A stretch of DNA of 64,000 nt. Source: Micrococcales bacterium. GTDB taxonomy: Bacteria > Actinomycetota > Actinomycetes > S36-B12 > UBA10799. Shown here piece after piece: positions 18,144 through 27,690 of the stretch. The notes below the pieces were generated by a model. The model ran no database searches. It saw only the letters and a program-made list of their open reading frames with translations, and had not been told where the DNA came from. The translations under genes and the position numbers were made by a program. The stretch lies in contig JADJCR010000008.1 in the NCBI GenBank assembly GCA_016703125.1, forward strand, positions 147,586-211,585, read 5' to 3'. The stretch's first letter is position 1, and the number at the start of each line of letters is the position of its first letter.

Positions 18144-19084
18144 CCTGCCCGGACCTGTCACTGTGACCGTGACCTGCCGGACCAGCCGGACCAGCACCAA
18201 AGGCTCGAAGCGACACCCGGTCACGCTGTTCCCGGACGGACCGTGGACACCGGGCACGACTTGGAGCAGGAGCGGATCCCGGCCGCGCTCGGCGGGTACC
18301 TGTCGTGCCTGGAACTGGCGGATGTCGCGTCGCCGGCGGTGCTCGAGTGGTTCACGCTGGAACAGCGCCTGGTCGCCCGCCCGATTCGCGCCACGCAGTC
18401 ACGAGGGCCGTGGCACCCGGCCAAGAAGGCCCAGTGTTGCGCGCGCCGGGGGTACAAGACCGCGCAGGACGCTGCCGCCCACGCCCGGGACCCGAAACAT
18501 GTGGCGCTGACCCACGGCGCGCACGCATGGCAGGTGGTGGCGCTGTGCCGCGGGTTCGCGCCGGAACCGGCCCCGGAGATGCCCGGTGAACCTTGGACCG
18601 CGATGTGGGAGTGGGATGCACCCGGACGAGGTCGACCGGATCAGCCTGGAGATCGACGCCGACGACCCGTTGCCGGTGCAGTTCTACCTCGGTGTGATGG
18701 CGCGCAACCCTGAGCCTGACATGGATCCGCGACACGATGCGGGCGGTGCACCTGGAACCTCGCTCGATCACCTACCTGGCGTGGAGTTACGGCAAGGCCG
18801 ACCGGGCCGACCTGACCCTGCGCCCGCTGGCTGCGCACCGGGATCATGGACCGGCTGGCGCAGCGGCTCATCAGCAGCCCCTACGACATCGGTGACGTGG
18901 AGGCCTCGCCGCGCACTGGGCGATCAGCCCGGTGATGGCCGGCGGGGAGCTTGTGAAGTGGTACGACTCTGGTGGCCCCGCCGGTAGCGATGCTCACCGG
19001 GCCGGAAGTGGACCACCTGGCCTACCCGCCCACACCGCCGCGATGGCAGACGCGGGCGCGGCTTCGGGACGAGTTGGAGGATAG
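18136..19084 (+). CDS. unrecognised protein, last gene of the MoxR-VWA cassette (frameshifted, end uncertain)
   Basis: Starts at ATG 18136, overlapping the VWA stop by 8 bases, so it is very probably co-translated. Readable parts in order: GDLPGPVTVTVTCRTSRTST, LGGYLSCLELADVASPAVLE, HGAHAWQVVALCRGFAP, PDEVDRISLEIDADDPLPVQ, EPRSITYLAWSYGKADRADL, LAQRLISSPYDIGDVEA and LAAHWAISPVMAGGELVKWY. These need about five frame corrections. The composition is that of a soluble globular protein with no membrane segment. I recognise no family. The 3' end is drawn at the TAG at 19082, but the true end could be earlier. Confidence 0.45.
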
Positions 19085-19253
19085 GGGGGTAGCCGGAGTG
19101 AACGGGATCACCGAGGAGGAGTTGGCGCTGGCGTTGGTGCAGTGGGGGAGCGTGGGGAGAGCGGTGAATGGGCTCGAGTCGGCAGGGGATGAAGAGTGGA
19201 CAACCGCAGGCCGGCGTGCCGAACTTCCGTGGCCGCCCTCCATTTGGCCTTGA
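18972..19253 (+). CDS. small protein of an unrecognised family, copy 1
   Basis: The frame contains DHLAYPPTPPRWQTRARLRD followed by a helical segment TEEELALALVQWGSVGRAVN. A diverged second copy lies at 27529-27690. In the aligned core about eight of ten codon differences are synonymous (for example CAC/CAT, CCC/CCG and CGA/AGG for Arg). That pattern shows this frame was selected as protein. The GTG start at 18972 is a guess, and the 5' part overlaps the preceding gene in another frame. Downstream residues after EEW may not belong. Function unknown. Confidence 0.45.
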   Translation: MAPPVAMLTGPEVDHLAYPPTPPRWQTRARLRDELEDRGVAGVNGITEEELALALVQWGSVGRAVNGLESAGDEEWTTAGRRAELPWPPSIWP

Positions 19254-19532
19254 GTGACCGGATGGGCGGGGCCCTGACTCTGAAGAGGTCCAGATGACCG
19301 TCCTGGGGTTGACCCGCGGCTGGAACGCGATTGTGACGATGGTGCGGGGGCTGGGGCTGGTTTGTGGTGATGGTGCTGGGTGCAAAGGGGTGGGGACCGC
19401 GCACCTTCGTCGCATTGCGACGGTGGTGCCCGGCACCTTCGTCGCAAAGGCGCGGCTACAAACGGAACCGCTGCAGTGGCATCTCAGCAGAAGCCGGCTG
19501 GTCCGGCCGTCACCACGACAACCCCAGCAGAC
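19254..19532. repeat. intergenic region with MITE-like repeat copy C (19331-19455)
   Basis: The gap holds one copy of a dispersed element at about 19331-19455. It begins TTGTGACGATGGTGC and ends GCACCTTCGTCGCAA, imperfect terminal inverted repeats of 15 bases. Its inner part repeats GCACCTTCGTCGCATTGCGA, an imperfect inverted pair. Other copies lie at 52354, 52556 and 58945. It sits between the C-terminus of copy 1 of the small protein family and the 3' end of the Nfn-like gene. No gene is seen in the rest of the gap. Confidence 0.65.
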
Positions 19533-22289
19533 TCAGACCAGGCCGTGACGGGCGCGGCTGGCCTGCTCCTGGGCGCTGAACTGGTTGAAGCGCGGCAGGA
19601 ACTTGTCCCACTCGATGATGTGCGAGTCGATCTCGGGACCGTCGATGCACGCGTGCTTGCGCACGGGCTTGCCGTCGATGAGCACCGGCACCATGCAGGC
19701 GCCGCACATCCCGGTCGCGTCGACCATGATGGAGTTCAGGCTGGCCACGCAAGGGGTCTCGTAGCCGCGGCACAGGTCGCTGACCGCACGCATCATCAAC
19801 GGCGGGCCGATGGTCACAACCTCGGCCACGCGCCGCCCTTCCGCCCGTGACTGTGCCTGCAGCATCTCCTCCAGCGGCCCGGTGACGAAGCCCGGAACGC
19901 CGAACGAGCCGTCGTTGGTGGTGTAGACGACGTCGAGCCGGTCGCCGAACTCCGCCTGCAACAGCCCGATCCGCTCGTAGGCTTGCGCCCAGAACATGAG
20001 ATCGGCGCTGCGGAACCCGGAGATCAGCGTCACGTGGTTCCCGACCCGCAGGTGCTCGCGCATGATCGGATAGACCGGCGGCAGGCCCAGGCCACCGGCG
20101 GTGAAGACCACCGTGGCGTCGGGGTCGTGCGCGTGGACGTCGCTGGGGCGCCCGAGTGGACCGGCGATCCCCGTGAAGGCGTCGCCCACGGCCATCCGGT
20201 TGATCTCGATGCTGCTCGTGCCGACCCCCTGCACGACCAGGCAGATGCTGCCCTCCTCGGCGTCCCAGTCGGCCAGCGTCAGCGGGATGAGTTCGCCGTC
20301 GGGCTGCGGGAGGACGCGCACGAACTGCCCGGCCCGCGCCGACCTGGCGATCAGCGGTGCGCGGACGGTGAACTCGACGATGCCGTCGCTGAGGTCGGCC
20401 TTCCCCAGGATGGTCGCCTCGGTGGCGGCGAGCTCGGTGTAGGCGCTCGCGCGTTGCACGGATTCCCGGATGATCTGCGGGGAGAGGTCGTCGATGGCGA
20501 GGATCTCCCGCGCGGCGGCCTGGCCATCCCCGGCCGCCAGGATCGCCGTCGACCCCCCACGGGCGGCGTCGCCGCCGGTGTACACGCCGGGCAGCGTGGT
20601 CTCCTGCGAGCCCTTGTGGTCGAGGTTGATCGTGCCCCAGGCCGACGTCTCCAGCCGCGGCTCGGAGTCCTTGATGATCGGATTGGCCGCGTTGCCCAGG
20701 GCCATGATGACGAGATCGGCGCGCCTGGATGCCGTGCGGCCGGTGGACACCGGGCGGCGGCGGCCGGAGTCGTCGGGCGCCCCGAGCTCCATCTGGTCGA
20801 GGACGGCGGTCGTGACGAACCCGCGGTCATCGCCCAGGAACTCCACCGGTGAGCGCAACTCCTCGAAGACGATGCCCTCCTCGAGGGCGTGGTGCTGCTC
20901 CTCGACCCGCGCAGGCATCTCGGCCTGGGTGCGGCGGTAGACGATGGTGACGTGGCCGCCGAGCCGGCGGGCGGTCCGGGCGGCGTCCATCGCGGTGTTG
21001 CCGCCGCCGATGACCAGGACCTGCTTGCCGTCGGTTGGCGGTAGCGGGGTCTCGTAGTCGGGGCGCAACCCCTGCATCAGGTTGACCCTGGTGAGGAACT
21101 CGTTGGCCGACATGACGTTGAGCAGGTGCTCGCCGGGGATGTTCATGAAGCGGGGCAAGCCGGCGCCGGTACCCACGAAGATCCGCGCGAATCCGGCGTC
21201 GCGCAGGTCCTGCAGGGTGGCGGTCTTGCCGACCACGAAGTTCATCACGAACCGGCCGCCCAGCAGCCGGATCTTGGCGACGACGTCGTCGATCAACTCG
21301 TTGGGCAGACGGAACTCGGGGATGCCGTAGCGCAGCACCCCGCCGAGTGCATGGAACGCCTCGAAGACGGTGACCGGGAACCCTTGCGCGGCGAGCAGGT
21401 AGGCGTTGATGAGCCCGGACGGCCCGGAGCCGATGATCGCCACCGGCGGGTGGGTCGCCCGTTCCCACGGGTCGCGCACCCCGGCGAACCGGCGCTGCGT
21501 CGCCTCCGGGTCGACCAGCTTCTCCCGCTCCGGCAGGTACCACTCGAGCTGGCCGATCGCGATGGGCAGCTTCTGGATGCACGCCCCCTGGCACTGCAGT
21601 TCCTGCGGGCACACCCGGCCGGTGACGTCGGGCAGCGGGTTGCTGGACTCCATCAGCTCCAGCGCCTCGCGGAACTGGTTCTTGCCGATCAGCTCGATGA
21701 CCTGCGGGATGTGGATGGACACCGGGCAGCCACCCGTGGGTTCCCGGCACCCGGCGAGGAACTCCCCGAGCTCGCACGGCTTCTCCTCGCACTGCTTGTC
21801 GCGCAGCACCTCGAGCCACACCAGCAGGTCCACCTCGCGCTGGGTGTAGCCCTGCTCCAGGTAGCCGAGGAAGCCGCGGTTGACCAGGCCGAAGTCCACG
21901 GCCCGGCTGTCGGCGTCGCGGACGTAGGGCTCGATCGCGTTCTGGGCCGGCCACCCCTGCGACAGCCCGGCGAACATCGGGTAGCGGTCCGACAGGTGGG
22001 CATCGATGGCCCGGATGAACTTGCGCTTGCCCGACAGGGGCAGGTTCCACACGAACCGCATCACGACCGTGCTGCTGTCGTCGCCGCGCAGCAGCATCTC
22101 CCACAGGCTGCGGGTGAACTCCTCACCCAGGTCGGGCTGCTGGAACTCCCAAGCCACCGCCTGCATGCCTTCGGAGATGAACACCTCGCGGAAGGCCCGC
22201 GGATCGCTCTGCAACCGCCTGCGCAGCAACTCCACCTGGTGGTCGAGTGTGCTGGTGGCGCCGCCGGCCTGGTCGAGTTCGGCGGTCAT
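19533..22289 (-). CDS. fused NfnAB-like ferredoxin:NAD(P)H oxidoreductase (GltD-like half + FNR/[2Fe-2S] half)
   Basis: A 918-residue fusion. An N-terminal ~170-residue helical extension precedes the glutamate-synthase-small-subunit-like part (NfnB). It has cysteine motifs CREPTGGCPVSIHIP and VCPQELQCQGACI for Fe-S clusters, FAD site IIGSGPSGLINAYLLAAQGF and NADP site VIGGGNTAMDAARTARRLGG. The C-terminal ~280 residues match NfnA (ferredoxin-NADP reductase/PyrK type): IARSARAGQFVRVLP, VVFTAGGLGLPPVYPI, and a [2Fe-2S] site GMCGACMVPVLIDGKP then HACIDGPE. It should exchange electrons among ferredoxin, NADH and NADPH. Its ATG overlaps the POR stop (ATGA), so the two are one operon and ferredoxin is the probable link. 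Whether it bifurcates cannot be read from the sequence. Confidence 0.85.
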   Translation of the reverse strand: MTAELDQAGGATSTLDHQVELLRRRLQSDPRAFREVFISEGMQAVAWEFQQPDLGEEFTRSLWEMLLRGDDSSTVVMRFVWNLPLSGKRKFIRAIDAHLSDRYPMFAGLSQGWPAQNAIEPYVRDADSRAVDFGLVNRGFLGYLEQGYTQREVDLLVWLEVLRDKQCEEKPCELGEFLAGCREPTGGCPVSIHIPQVIELIGKNQFREALELMESSNPLPDVTGRVCPQELQCQGACIQKLPIAIGQLEWYLPEREKLVDPEATQRRFAGVRDPWERATHPPVAIIGSGPSGLINAYLLAAQGFPVTVFEAFHALGGVLRYGIPEFRLPNELIDDVVAKIRLLGGRFVMNFVVGKTATLQDLRDAGFARIFVGTGAGLPRFMNIPGEHLLNVMSANEFLTRVNLMQGLRPDYETPLPPTDGKQVLVIGGGNTAMDAARTARRLGGHVTIVYRRTQAEMPARVEEQHHALEEGIVFEELRSPVEFLGDDRGFVTTAVLDQMELGAPDDSGRRRPVSTGRTASRRADLVIMALGNAANPIIKDSEPRLETSAWGTINLDHKGSQETTLPGVYTGGDAARGGSTAILAAGDGQAAAREILAIDDLSPQIIRESVQRASAYTELAATEATILGKADLSDGIVEFTVRAPLIARSARAGQFVRVLPQPDGELIPLTLADWDAEEGSICLVVQGVGTSSIEINRMAVGDAFTGIAGPLGRPSDVHAHDPDATVVFTAGGLGLPPVYPIMREHLRVGNHVTLISGFRSADLMFWAQAYERIGLLQAEFGDRLDVVYTTNDGSFGVPGFVTGPLEEMLQAQSRAEGRRVAEVVTIGPPLMMRAVSDLCRGYETPCVASLNSIMVDATGMCGACMVPVLIDGKPVRKHACIDGPEIDSHIIEWDKFLPRFNQFSAQEQASRARHGLV

Positions 22290-25200
22290 CGGATGATCTC
22301 CGCGTCACAATTGGCGCGCACCCGGTCGATGCGTTTGGCGATCTCGGGGGTGACCTCCACGGAGTCGGCAGCGCCGGGGATCATCCGGGCGATCACCCTG
22401 GCCTCACCGTCGATGACCACGGTGGTCTTGGCGAAGAACTGCGGCAGTTCCTGGTAGCAGGTCCCGCAGTCGTTGCACAAACCCTCGTCGGCGGGGTCGA
22501 GCCAGACCGGGCCGTGCGAGGTCTCGGCGGCCGGCGTCGCCTCGGCCGGTGCGGCGGTGCTCGCGTCGGCAGGCGCCAGGAGTCCCCCACCAGCCCCGGC
22601 CGGTGCCCGGCTGGACGTCGCCAGTTCGGACATGGCCCGCGCGATGTCGTCCAGCGAGCTCTCGCGGGCGGTGGCGGCCTCTTCGTACTTCGCGCCCAAC
22701 TGCTCGAGGTCCGCTCGGTGCAGCGCGGTCAGTTGCGCCTCATGGACCCCGGACAGGTACTGCAGGGTCTGCCAGTACCGGCGCCGGTCCTCGACCAGCG
22801 ACACGATGCCGTGCGAGCAGGCGACCTTGATCAGGTGCCGGTCGTCGTCGGTGGCGTAGATGAAGGGCAGGTGCTCGGCGCGCTGTTCGGCGGGCAACTC
22901 CACGTACTCGTCGATGGGCACAGCGCTGGCTTCCTCGTCGGGCGCCAGTTTCCGGAACTGCTTCTTGAACCGCACCTCGCCCAGCGCGAACTCGGCCGGT
23001 GTCAGCGGGGTGGTCAGCAGTTGCAGAGCGCCCTCGTCGTCGAGGTACTCAATCGTCTTGGTGGTCCACGTCTTGTCCGCATCGGGGTTGCCCTCGATGG
23101 AGAACCACTCGTGCATGGTCGAGCCGCGGCGCGGGTCGTGGACGAACAGCGGATGCATCCGGCTCTCGACGGCCATCCGCGCCCGCGCGTTCGACGACGA
23201 TTCCGGGATGCCGTGCTCGGACCCGCAGGGGGTGTAGACGTTCATGACCGCCGGCGCCGTCCGGTACTCCAGGTACTCCAGGGTCGTCTGCAGGAAGTGC
23301 CCGTGGAACGCCGTGCTGGTCGAGCAGGCGTACACGTGGGGGTGGAAGGAGGCGAGCAGGGCGAGTTCCTTGCGCGCCTCGTGCTTGCCGGAGTGCGAGC
23401 CGCCGAAGCGGGCGAGGTCGGAGTCCTGCCCGGTGAAACTCGACGTGGACGCCTGGCCACCGGTGTTGGAGTACGCGCCCGAGTCCAGGACCAGCATCTT
23501 GACCGGGGTGTCGCTGGCCAGGATCCGGGACATCGCGCCGAACCCGATGTCGTAGCTGGCGCCGTCGCCGCCGATCGACAGGATCGTCGGCAGCAGGGCG
23601 AGTTCCTCAGGGCGGAACTTCTCCCATGACAGCGTGCGCAACTCGCGCTCGTGGCGTGCCGGGTCGTAGGCATCCTCGAGCTCGAGGGCGGCGATGCGCA
23701 GGGCCCGGACGTCCGCGGTCATCTGCGCCGAAATCCCCTCGAAGATCCCCTTGGCCAGCGGGGAACTGTCCTGGAACAGACTGTTCACCCACGGGTCACT
23801 GTAGGAGTTGTAAGGCATGGTCGAGGCGTAGACGCTGCTGCACCCGGTGGCGTTCGCCACGACGACCGGGGACGGGCCGTTGCCCGTGGGGCCGCCCTCG
23901 TAGAGGTACAGCCGGGTCTCCAGCGTCGCGAGCGCGTCCTCGATCCGCCGGCACCGCTCGGCGTCGTCGACGGTGTTGAGTTTGTCGTGCAACGCCGTCA
24001 CTAGTTCGTCGAGTTCCCGGATGTGCGCCCGCCGGCGATCGTCGGCCAGCGCATGGCTGGTGGCCATCACGAGCCGGATCGCGGTGACCTCACCGCAGCC
24101 GCGGCAGGCACCGTGGCCACCGGTCGTGGAGTAGAAGTTGGCCCGGTCGAGCATGAGCCGCTTGAGATCGCCGTCGGCATTGGTCGAGTCCTCGAGGAAC
24201 CGCGACGGCGTGTTCGGCAGTGTGGTCATGAACTCGAACCGGTCCTGCAGGGTCCCGAGGACGTCGGCGTCCTCATCGAGCGCGGTCAGGGCCCCGGGGC
24301 CGCACACGTCGATGCACTCCAGGCACCCGGTGCACTTCCACGGGTCGACCGTCGCCGAGAACAACGCCCCGGTGCCGGCCACCGAGCCTTCCATCGCGTC
24401 GAAGAACGGCCGTGTGCGGGCCACCGGGTAGGTGGCGAGTTTCGCGACCAGCAGGTCGAAGTTGCGCCGAAGGGTGGGCTGCCCCCAGTCGATGCCGGAG
24501 CCCACCTCGGCGACGACCTCGTCGAACGGCCGCGCGGTCTTGTCCTGCCGGTAGGCCTCGCGCACCTGCTCGGACAGGGTGTAGACGTGTGTGCGCAGCG
24601 CCTCTCGCTGCGGCTCGGTGATGTCGAGTGCCTTGATCCCGGTCAGGATCAGGTCGTGGATCTCGTGCACCACGTTGGGGATCGCGGCGTCCGGGCAGGC
24701 CAGGGCGCACTCCATGCACCCGGTGCAGGTGGCGAAGTCGAACGCGGGCACGGTGCGCCGGAACAGGCCCTTGTCCTTGGCGGCTGCTGTTCCCGCGGGC
24801 ATGAACAGCCCGGCCCCGGGTAGCACGGGCGCCTCGCCGATCGTGCCCTCGCGGAAGGGCCGCGCGGTGGCGTCCTCGTAGTACGCGGGGTCGAACAGCC
24901 CGACGGTGCTCGCGGCGGTGGCGCACATCTCGGCAGAGGGTGCCACGCTGTGCCGGATGGCCACCGGCGGGTCCTCGTCGATGGCGAGGAACAAGGGGGT
25001 GTCGTACTCGACGACCTGGGTGGCTGCCATGCCCTCGCGGATGACCGCCATGTTGCCCTGGACGACCGCGTCGCCCTTGCCACCGAACTTCTTCACGATC
25101 TGGGCGCGGACCTTCTCAGCGATGGCGTCCTCGGAGGCGCCGCCAGACACCCGGTCGACGTGGCCGACCACCGCGCCGATGAACGCGATGCCCATCATGC

Positions 25201-27346
25201 GGGTCTCCAGGTCCTCGGTGGGGGCGTTGCGCTTGGCCACGCTGAAGGCGTCGACGACCAGGAAGCGGATCCGCCGGTCGCGGATCGTGCGGCGGGCATG
25301 GCGGGGCAACTCCCGCCACACGTCCTCTGGTGACAGGTCGGACTGCAGGATGAACGTGCCGCCCTCGACCAGGCCCTTCAGAGGGTTCGCGTGGTAGAAC
25401 GCCCGGTGGTCCGGCGACACGACGACCTCGACGTCCTCGAGTTCGGCGTTGGTGAGCAGAACCGGTTCCGGGCTCAGCGTGATGTAGTAATTGGTGGGTG
25501 CGCCGCTCTTCTCCGAGCCGTACTTCGGCGCGGACTTCGAATGCATGCCCAGCACACCGGCGAGGATGTCGGTGAGCAGTTTGCCGGTGGCGATGGTGCC
25601 GTAGCCCCCGACGGAGTGGAACCGGATCCGGATCGCGCTCGGCGGCAGCAGCACCGGATTGGGCTTGGTCTGCAAAGCCATCAATTCGGTCTCCGGGTAG
25701 GCCGACCGCAGCCGGTCCTGCACCTCGGCCATCTGCGCGGAGGCGCCCTTGGCGAAGAACTGCGAACCCAGGTAGATCAGGGGTGCGCTGTCCGGCTCGG
25801 CCATCTGCTCGAACGCGGCGATGATGTGGCGCGGCTGCACGTCGTGGCCGCCGAGGCCGAAGATGGCGGTGGTCAGCCGCGGTTGTGCAGCCAGTGCCGG
25901 GATGCCGTCGTGGCGGTCCTCGACGGCGTTGGCCGCTGCCCGGAACAGGGCCTGGGTGACCAGGCCGGTCATCGCGGTCTGGTCCGAGCGCTCCAGCACG
26001 GTGATCGCCTTTGCGCCTGCGATGGCTTCGATGAACTCGGCCTCCGGGAACGGTTGCAGGAGCTTCACCGACACCACGCCGACCTTCATCCCGCGCTCGC
26101 GCAGCACAGGCAGGACGGCCCGCACGTCGTCGGTGATCGAGCCGAGTCCGACCATGATGTAGTCGGCGTCCTCGCAGTCGTAGGCCATCACCGGCGAGTA
26201 CGTGCGTCCGGTGAGCGCGGAGTACTCCGCCATCGCCTGCCGGGTGAGCTCGGGCACCGCGTTGGCGAAGTGGGTCCGGTGGTCGGCGGCGCCGGCCTGG
26301 AAGTCGGGCTGGTTCTGGACCGGACCGGTCAGCCCCGGGGTGTTGACGTCGACGAGGGCCGGCACGAGCTGGCGGGTGCCCTTCTCGTGGGCGTTGAGCC
26401 ACTGCCGCCGCCACTGACCGTGCAACTCCTCGGGCACGAACGGCAGCGTGTGCTCGATCAGGTCGCCCGCGTTGTCGTGTTCGACCTGATCGGCGACCTC
26501 GTCGATGTGGGCGCCCAGCGCAGCCAGGTCAGCCGGCCGGAAGTCGTCGCGGTGGCGTTGCAGGTACTGGGTCAACTGGAACACGCGGCCCTTGGCGCCG
26601 AACAGCACGTCCTGCGCCACGGTCGGGCTCTTGATCCGGCCCGCGGGGTCTCCGAGGTACTCGCGGAGCAGTTCCGGTTCCGGCAGCGAGGCCTCGCTCA
26701 GCATGTGGCTGGTGGCGAACCCGTCCATGGCGTTGGCCACCGGGATCAGTGACAGCGCGGAGGTCCGGTAGCTGATCGCGGCCAGGTCGGCGGCCTCCTG
26801 CGGGTTGGAGCCGAACAGGATCGTGTAGCCGGCCGACAGCAGCGCGTACACGTCGTCGTGGCCGGCCATGACGTTCAGGGAGTGCTTGGAGACCACCCGG
26901 GCGGCGACCTGGAGCACGAAGCCCCCGATCTTCTTACCGACGGTCACGTAGTGTGACTCCATCGCGTAGAGGATGCCCTGGCTCGACGAGGCGTTGGAGA
27001 TGAACTGGCCGCCGGTCAGCGCCGCCCCGAGCGCGCCGCTCTGGGCGGAGTGCTCGCCCTCTGGTTCGAAGAAGAAGGGGTGCTTGCCCCACACGTTCAC
27101 GCCGCCCTCGGCCCGGGCCGCCTCGAAGAGTTCCGAGATCTCCGTCGAGGGGGTGATCGGGTAGCCGATGACACCACCGCACACATGGCGCATCACGTGG
27201 GCGATCGCTCCGTTGCCGTGGATCACCACCGGCTGCCCTGGGTAGGGCGGGTGCTCGATGGTCGGGGGGACGTCGGCGTCCCCCACCGCGGTTTCGCCGG
27301 CCGGGGAGCGCTCCTCGGGCCGTGTAGTCGTGTTGCTCTCGCTCAT
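22286..27346 (-). CDS. nifJ: pyruvate (2-oxoacid):ferredoxin oxidoreductase, single-chain NifJ type with extra C-terminal ferredoxin-like domain
   Basis: A 1686-residue enzyme that decarboxylates pyruvate or a related 2-oxoacid to acyl-CoA, reducing ferredoxin. ATG 27346 follows GGAAGGTGAGG. Domains in order: alpha (VIGYPITPSTEISELFEAA, ~60-80), beta/CoA region, gamma (IRIRFHSVGGYGTIATGKLL), two [4Fe-4S] motifs (CTGCMECALACPDAAIP and CTGCLECIDVCGPGAL), and the TPP domain (GACRGCGEVTAIRL, SIGGDGASYDIGFGAMSR, LVLDSGAYSNTGGQAS). Past the usual NifJ length a linker rich in Ala/Pro leads to a ferredoxin-like tail (LCNDCGTCYQELPQFFAKT) with at least three cysteines. It is intact over 5 kb and is the first gene of the POR-Nfn operon. 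The exact substrate is inferred from the family. Confidence 0.9.
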   Translation of the reverse strand: MSESNTTTRPEERSPAGETAVGDADVPPTIEHPPYPGQPVVIHGNGAIAHVMRHVCGGVIGYPITPSTEISELFEAARAEGGVNVWGKHPFFFEPEGEHSAQSGALGAALTGGQFISNASSSQGILYAMESHYVTVGKKIGGFVLQVAARVVSKHSLNVMAGHDDVYALLSAGYTILFGSNPQEAADLAAISYRTSALSLIPVANAMDGFATSHMLSEASLPEPELLREYLGDPAGRIKSPTVAQDVLFGAKGRVFQLTQYLQRHRDDFRPADLAALGAHIDEVADQVEHDNAGDLIEHTLPFVPEELHGQWRRQWLNAHEKGTRQLVPALVDVNTPGLTGPVQNQPDFQAGAADHRTHFANAVPELTRQAMAEYSALTGRTYSPVMAYDCEDADYIMVGLGSITDDVRAVLPVLRERGMKVGVVSVKLLQPFPEAEFIEAIAGAKAITVLERSDQTAMTGLVTQALFRAAANAVEDRHDGIPALAAQPRLTTAIFGLGGHDVQPRHIIAAFEQMAEPDSAPLIYLGSQFFAKGASAQMAEVQDRLRSAYPETELMALQTKPNPVLLPPSAIRIRFHSVGGYGTIATGKLLTDILAGVLGMHSKSAPKYGSEKSGAPTNYYITLSPEPVLLTNAELEDVEVVVSPDHRAFYHANPLKGLVEGGTFILQSDLSPEDVWRELPRHARRTIRDRRIRFLVVDAFSVAKRNAPTEDLETRMMGIAFIGAVVGHVDRVSGGASEDAIAEKVRAQIVKKFGGKGDAVVQGNMAVIREGMAATQVVEYDTPLFLAIDEDPPVAIRHSVAPSAEMCATAASTVGLFDPAYYEDATARPFREGTIGEAPVLPGAGLFMPAGTAAAKDKGLFRRTVPAFDFATCTGCMECALACPDAAIPNVVHEIHDLILTGIKALDITEPQREALRTHVYTLSEQVREAYRQDKTARPFDEVVAEVGSGIDWGQPTLRRNFDLLVAKLATYPVARTRPFFDAMEGSVAGTGALFSATVDPWKCTGCLECIDVCGPGALTALDEDADVLGTLQDRFEFMTTLPNTPSRFLEDSTNADGDLKRLMLDRANFYSTTGGHGACRGCGEVTAIRLVMATSHALADDRRRAHIRELDELVTALHDKLNTVDDAERCRRIEDALATLETRLYLYEGGPTGNGPSPVVVANATGCSSVYASTMPYNSYSDPWVNSLFQDSSPLAKGIFEGISAQMTADVRALRIAALELEDAYDPARHERELRTLSWEKFRPEELALLPTILSIGGDGASYDIGFGAMSRILASDTPVKMLVLDSGAYSNTGGQASTSSFTGQDSDLARFGGSHSGKHEARKELALLASFHPHVYACSTSTAFHGHFLQTTLEYLEYRTAPAVMNVYTPCGSEHGIPESSSNARARMAVESRMHPLFVHDPRRGSTMHEWFSIEGNPDADKTWTTKTIEYLDDEGALQLLTTPLTPAEFALGEVRFKKQFRKLAPDEEASAVPIDEYVELPAEQRAEHLPFIYATDDDRHLIKVACSHGIVSLVEDRRRYWQTLQYLSGVHEAQLTALHRADLEQLGAKYEEAATARESSLDDIARAMSELATSSRAPAGAGGGLLAPADASTAAPAEATPAAETSHGPVWLDPADEGLCNDCGTCYQELPQFFAKTTVVIDGEARVIARMIPGAADSVEVTPEIAKRIDRVRANCDAEIIR

Positions 27347-27528
27347 GGCCTCACCTTCCCTCCGAGTATCCCACCGAAGCGACCTGAACAGGTCGGTTGG
27401 GATGCGGTCGTCCGCCCCGGCGTTCGCTTGGCGAGGCCCCCTCCGGACCGGTCGTGACGACGATGCTGGCAGGACCGGCGCAGCGTGCACTCGTTGTCCC
27501 GCTCTGGTTCGCCGCGACGAGCGCGCCG
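27347..27528. other. upstream region of the POR operon
   Basis: 182 bases between the POR start and the conserved core of the second small-protein copy. It holds the ribosome binding site of POR (GGAAGGTGAGG, minus strand) and presumably its promoter. No other gene is seen. Confidence 0.3.
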
Positions 27529-27690
27529 GACCATCTCGCCTACCCGCCGACGCCGCCGAGGTGGCAGACACGGGTGCGGCTTCGGGATGAAATGGGGGGA
27601 CCGAGGGTGCAAAGGGGTGGCGCAACTGAGTGAGGAGGATCTGGGGCTCGCGATCGTGCAATGGGGAAGGGGGTGTATTGGGTGAACGGG
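27529..27690 (+). pseudogene. small protein of an unrecognised family, copy 2 (broken)
   Basis: Encodes DHLAYPPTPPRWQTRVRLRD, then a frame change, then LSEEDLGLAIVQWGRG. Together these parallel copy 1 at 18972-19253. Substitutions in the shared core are mostly at third codon positions. The coding part stops at an early TGA after CIG, so this copy is truncated. It lies between the POR operon and the PrlF/YhaV pair. Confidence 0.5.

Noticed and set aside
4416..19084. programmed ribosomal frameshifting as the explanation for split genes
   Set aside because: The breaks are many, in unrelated genes, without slippery heptamers and downstream structure that I could see, and several genes would need three or more shifts.
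27529..27690. insertion-sequence remnant
   Set aside because: No transposase motif or terminal inverted repeats; the similarity to 19.0 kb is at protein level with synonymous changes, so it is a paralogue fragment, not a recent element.
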